Shown: positions 23,187 through 23,372 of the stretch, piece after piece | Position numbering within the stretch: position 1 is the first letter of the stretch | Layout of the letters: every line of letters begins with the position of its first letter | Assembly (NCBI GenBank): GCA_045577595.1 | Contig: JAZNIR010000100.1 | Coordinates: 1 to 23,372 of the forward strand | Reading direction: 5' to 3' | From: Scatosoma sp045577595 | GTDB taxonomy: Bacteria; Bacillota; Clostridia; Christensenellales; Borkfalkiaceae | DNA: 23,372 bases | Made by a program: the position numbers and the translations under genes | Notes under the pieces: model-generated | Database searches by the model: none | What the model saw: the letters and a program-made list of their open reading frames with translations, nothing else | Told to the model about the DNA's origin: nothing

Positions 23187-23372
23187 AATCTGACCATCAA
23201 AGACGAACCGTTAACACCGGAAGAATTTGCGGCAGTAACGGTACAGGCAGATTGCGGCGGTATTGAACATACGATTACGCCAAACGAAGCCGATTCTACA
23301 TACAGGATTCAGCTGAAGCAGACAGCAGGTCTGAAGGAAGGCAACTACCTGATTAAGGTAGACGCCCAGTAC
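23184..23372 (+). CDS. Fragment of an unrelated protein, both ends missing
   Basis: From about 23184 the plus strand is open to the window end and reads as beta-rich protein (NLTIKDEPLTPEEFAAVTVQ and later LKEGNYLIKVDAQY), like an Ig-fold or extracellular module. There is no start codon or ribosome binding site; the upstream bases belong to the XRE-type gene on the other strand. Codon use differs from the rest of the window: CTG for leucine, CAG for glutamine and AAG for lysine dominate, whereas glyA uses CAA and mostly AAA. This points to DNA of different origin. The family is not recognised. Confidence 0.55.

Noticed and set aside
1..23372. CRISPR array, tRNA, rRNA, insertion sequence or prophage
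   Set aside because: No regularly spaced repeats, cloverleaf sequences, rRNA blocks, transposase or phage genes were recognised on either strand.

Overview
The window reads as chromosome from a low-to-mid GC Gram-positive anaerobe of the Clostridia type (phylum Bacillota). Supporting signs are strong GGAGG-like ribosome binding sites, short-hairpin intrinsic terminators, a lipoprotein-anchored sugar ABC importer with no ATPase gene beside it, and an SSS symporter / phenylacetate-CoA ligase / ACT-domain cluster typical of amino-acid-fermenting anaerobes. The genus cannot be read from the sequence; an uncultured gut lineague is plausible. The tetranucleotide GATC appears to be absent from the whole window.

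Left third (1-9562): one long leftward operon, probably for host- or plant-glycan use. From its promoter at 9326-9354 it encodes a cytoplasmic GH27 alpha-galactosidase, a 63-residue cysteine-rich (zinc-ribbon-like) protein, a sialidase-like beta-propeller, a 963-residue membrane-anchored surface protein with Ig-like domains, a sugar-binding lipoprotein, two CUT1-type permeases, and the start of a further secreted protein cut by the window edge. Several junctions are 4-base ATGA overlaps. A divergent AraC-family regulator (9563-10414) faces the operon. A 15-17 base element with core TTTGTCTTTATGTGA lies upstream of the operon promoter, inside the araC promoter, and again as an inverted pair after araC, so it is the likely operator.

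Middle (10415-18651): housekeeping genes. Rightward glyA (serine hydroxymethyltransferase) is followed by leftward single genes or pairs, each with its own promoter and terminator: sbcD-sbcC (DNA-end repair nuclease), a ZIP metal transporter, an AEC-family carrier and a DUF308 membrane protein.

Right third (18835-23372): a small standalone amidase-domain protein, then a leftward operon of SSS symporter, phenylacetate-CoA ligase family enzyme and a tandem ACT-domain protein, which fits uptake or activation of an aryl or other carboxylic acid coupled to amino-acid fermentation. At the far right an XRE-family regulator is broken at about 23184-23190, where the sequence changes abruptly to an unrelated rightward reading frame with different codon use. 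This is either a recombination scar or a contig-assembly chimera.

No tRNA, rRNA, CRISPR array, insertion sequence or prophage was recognised.
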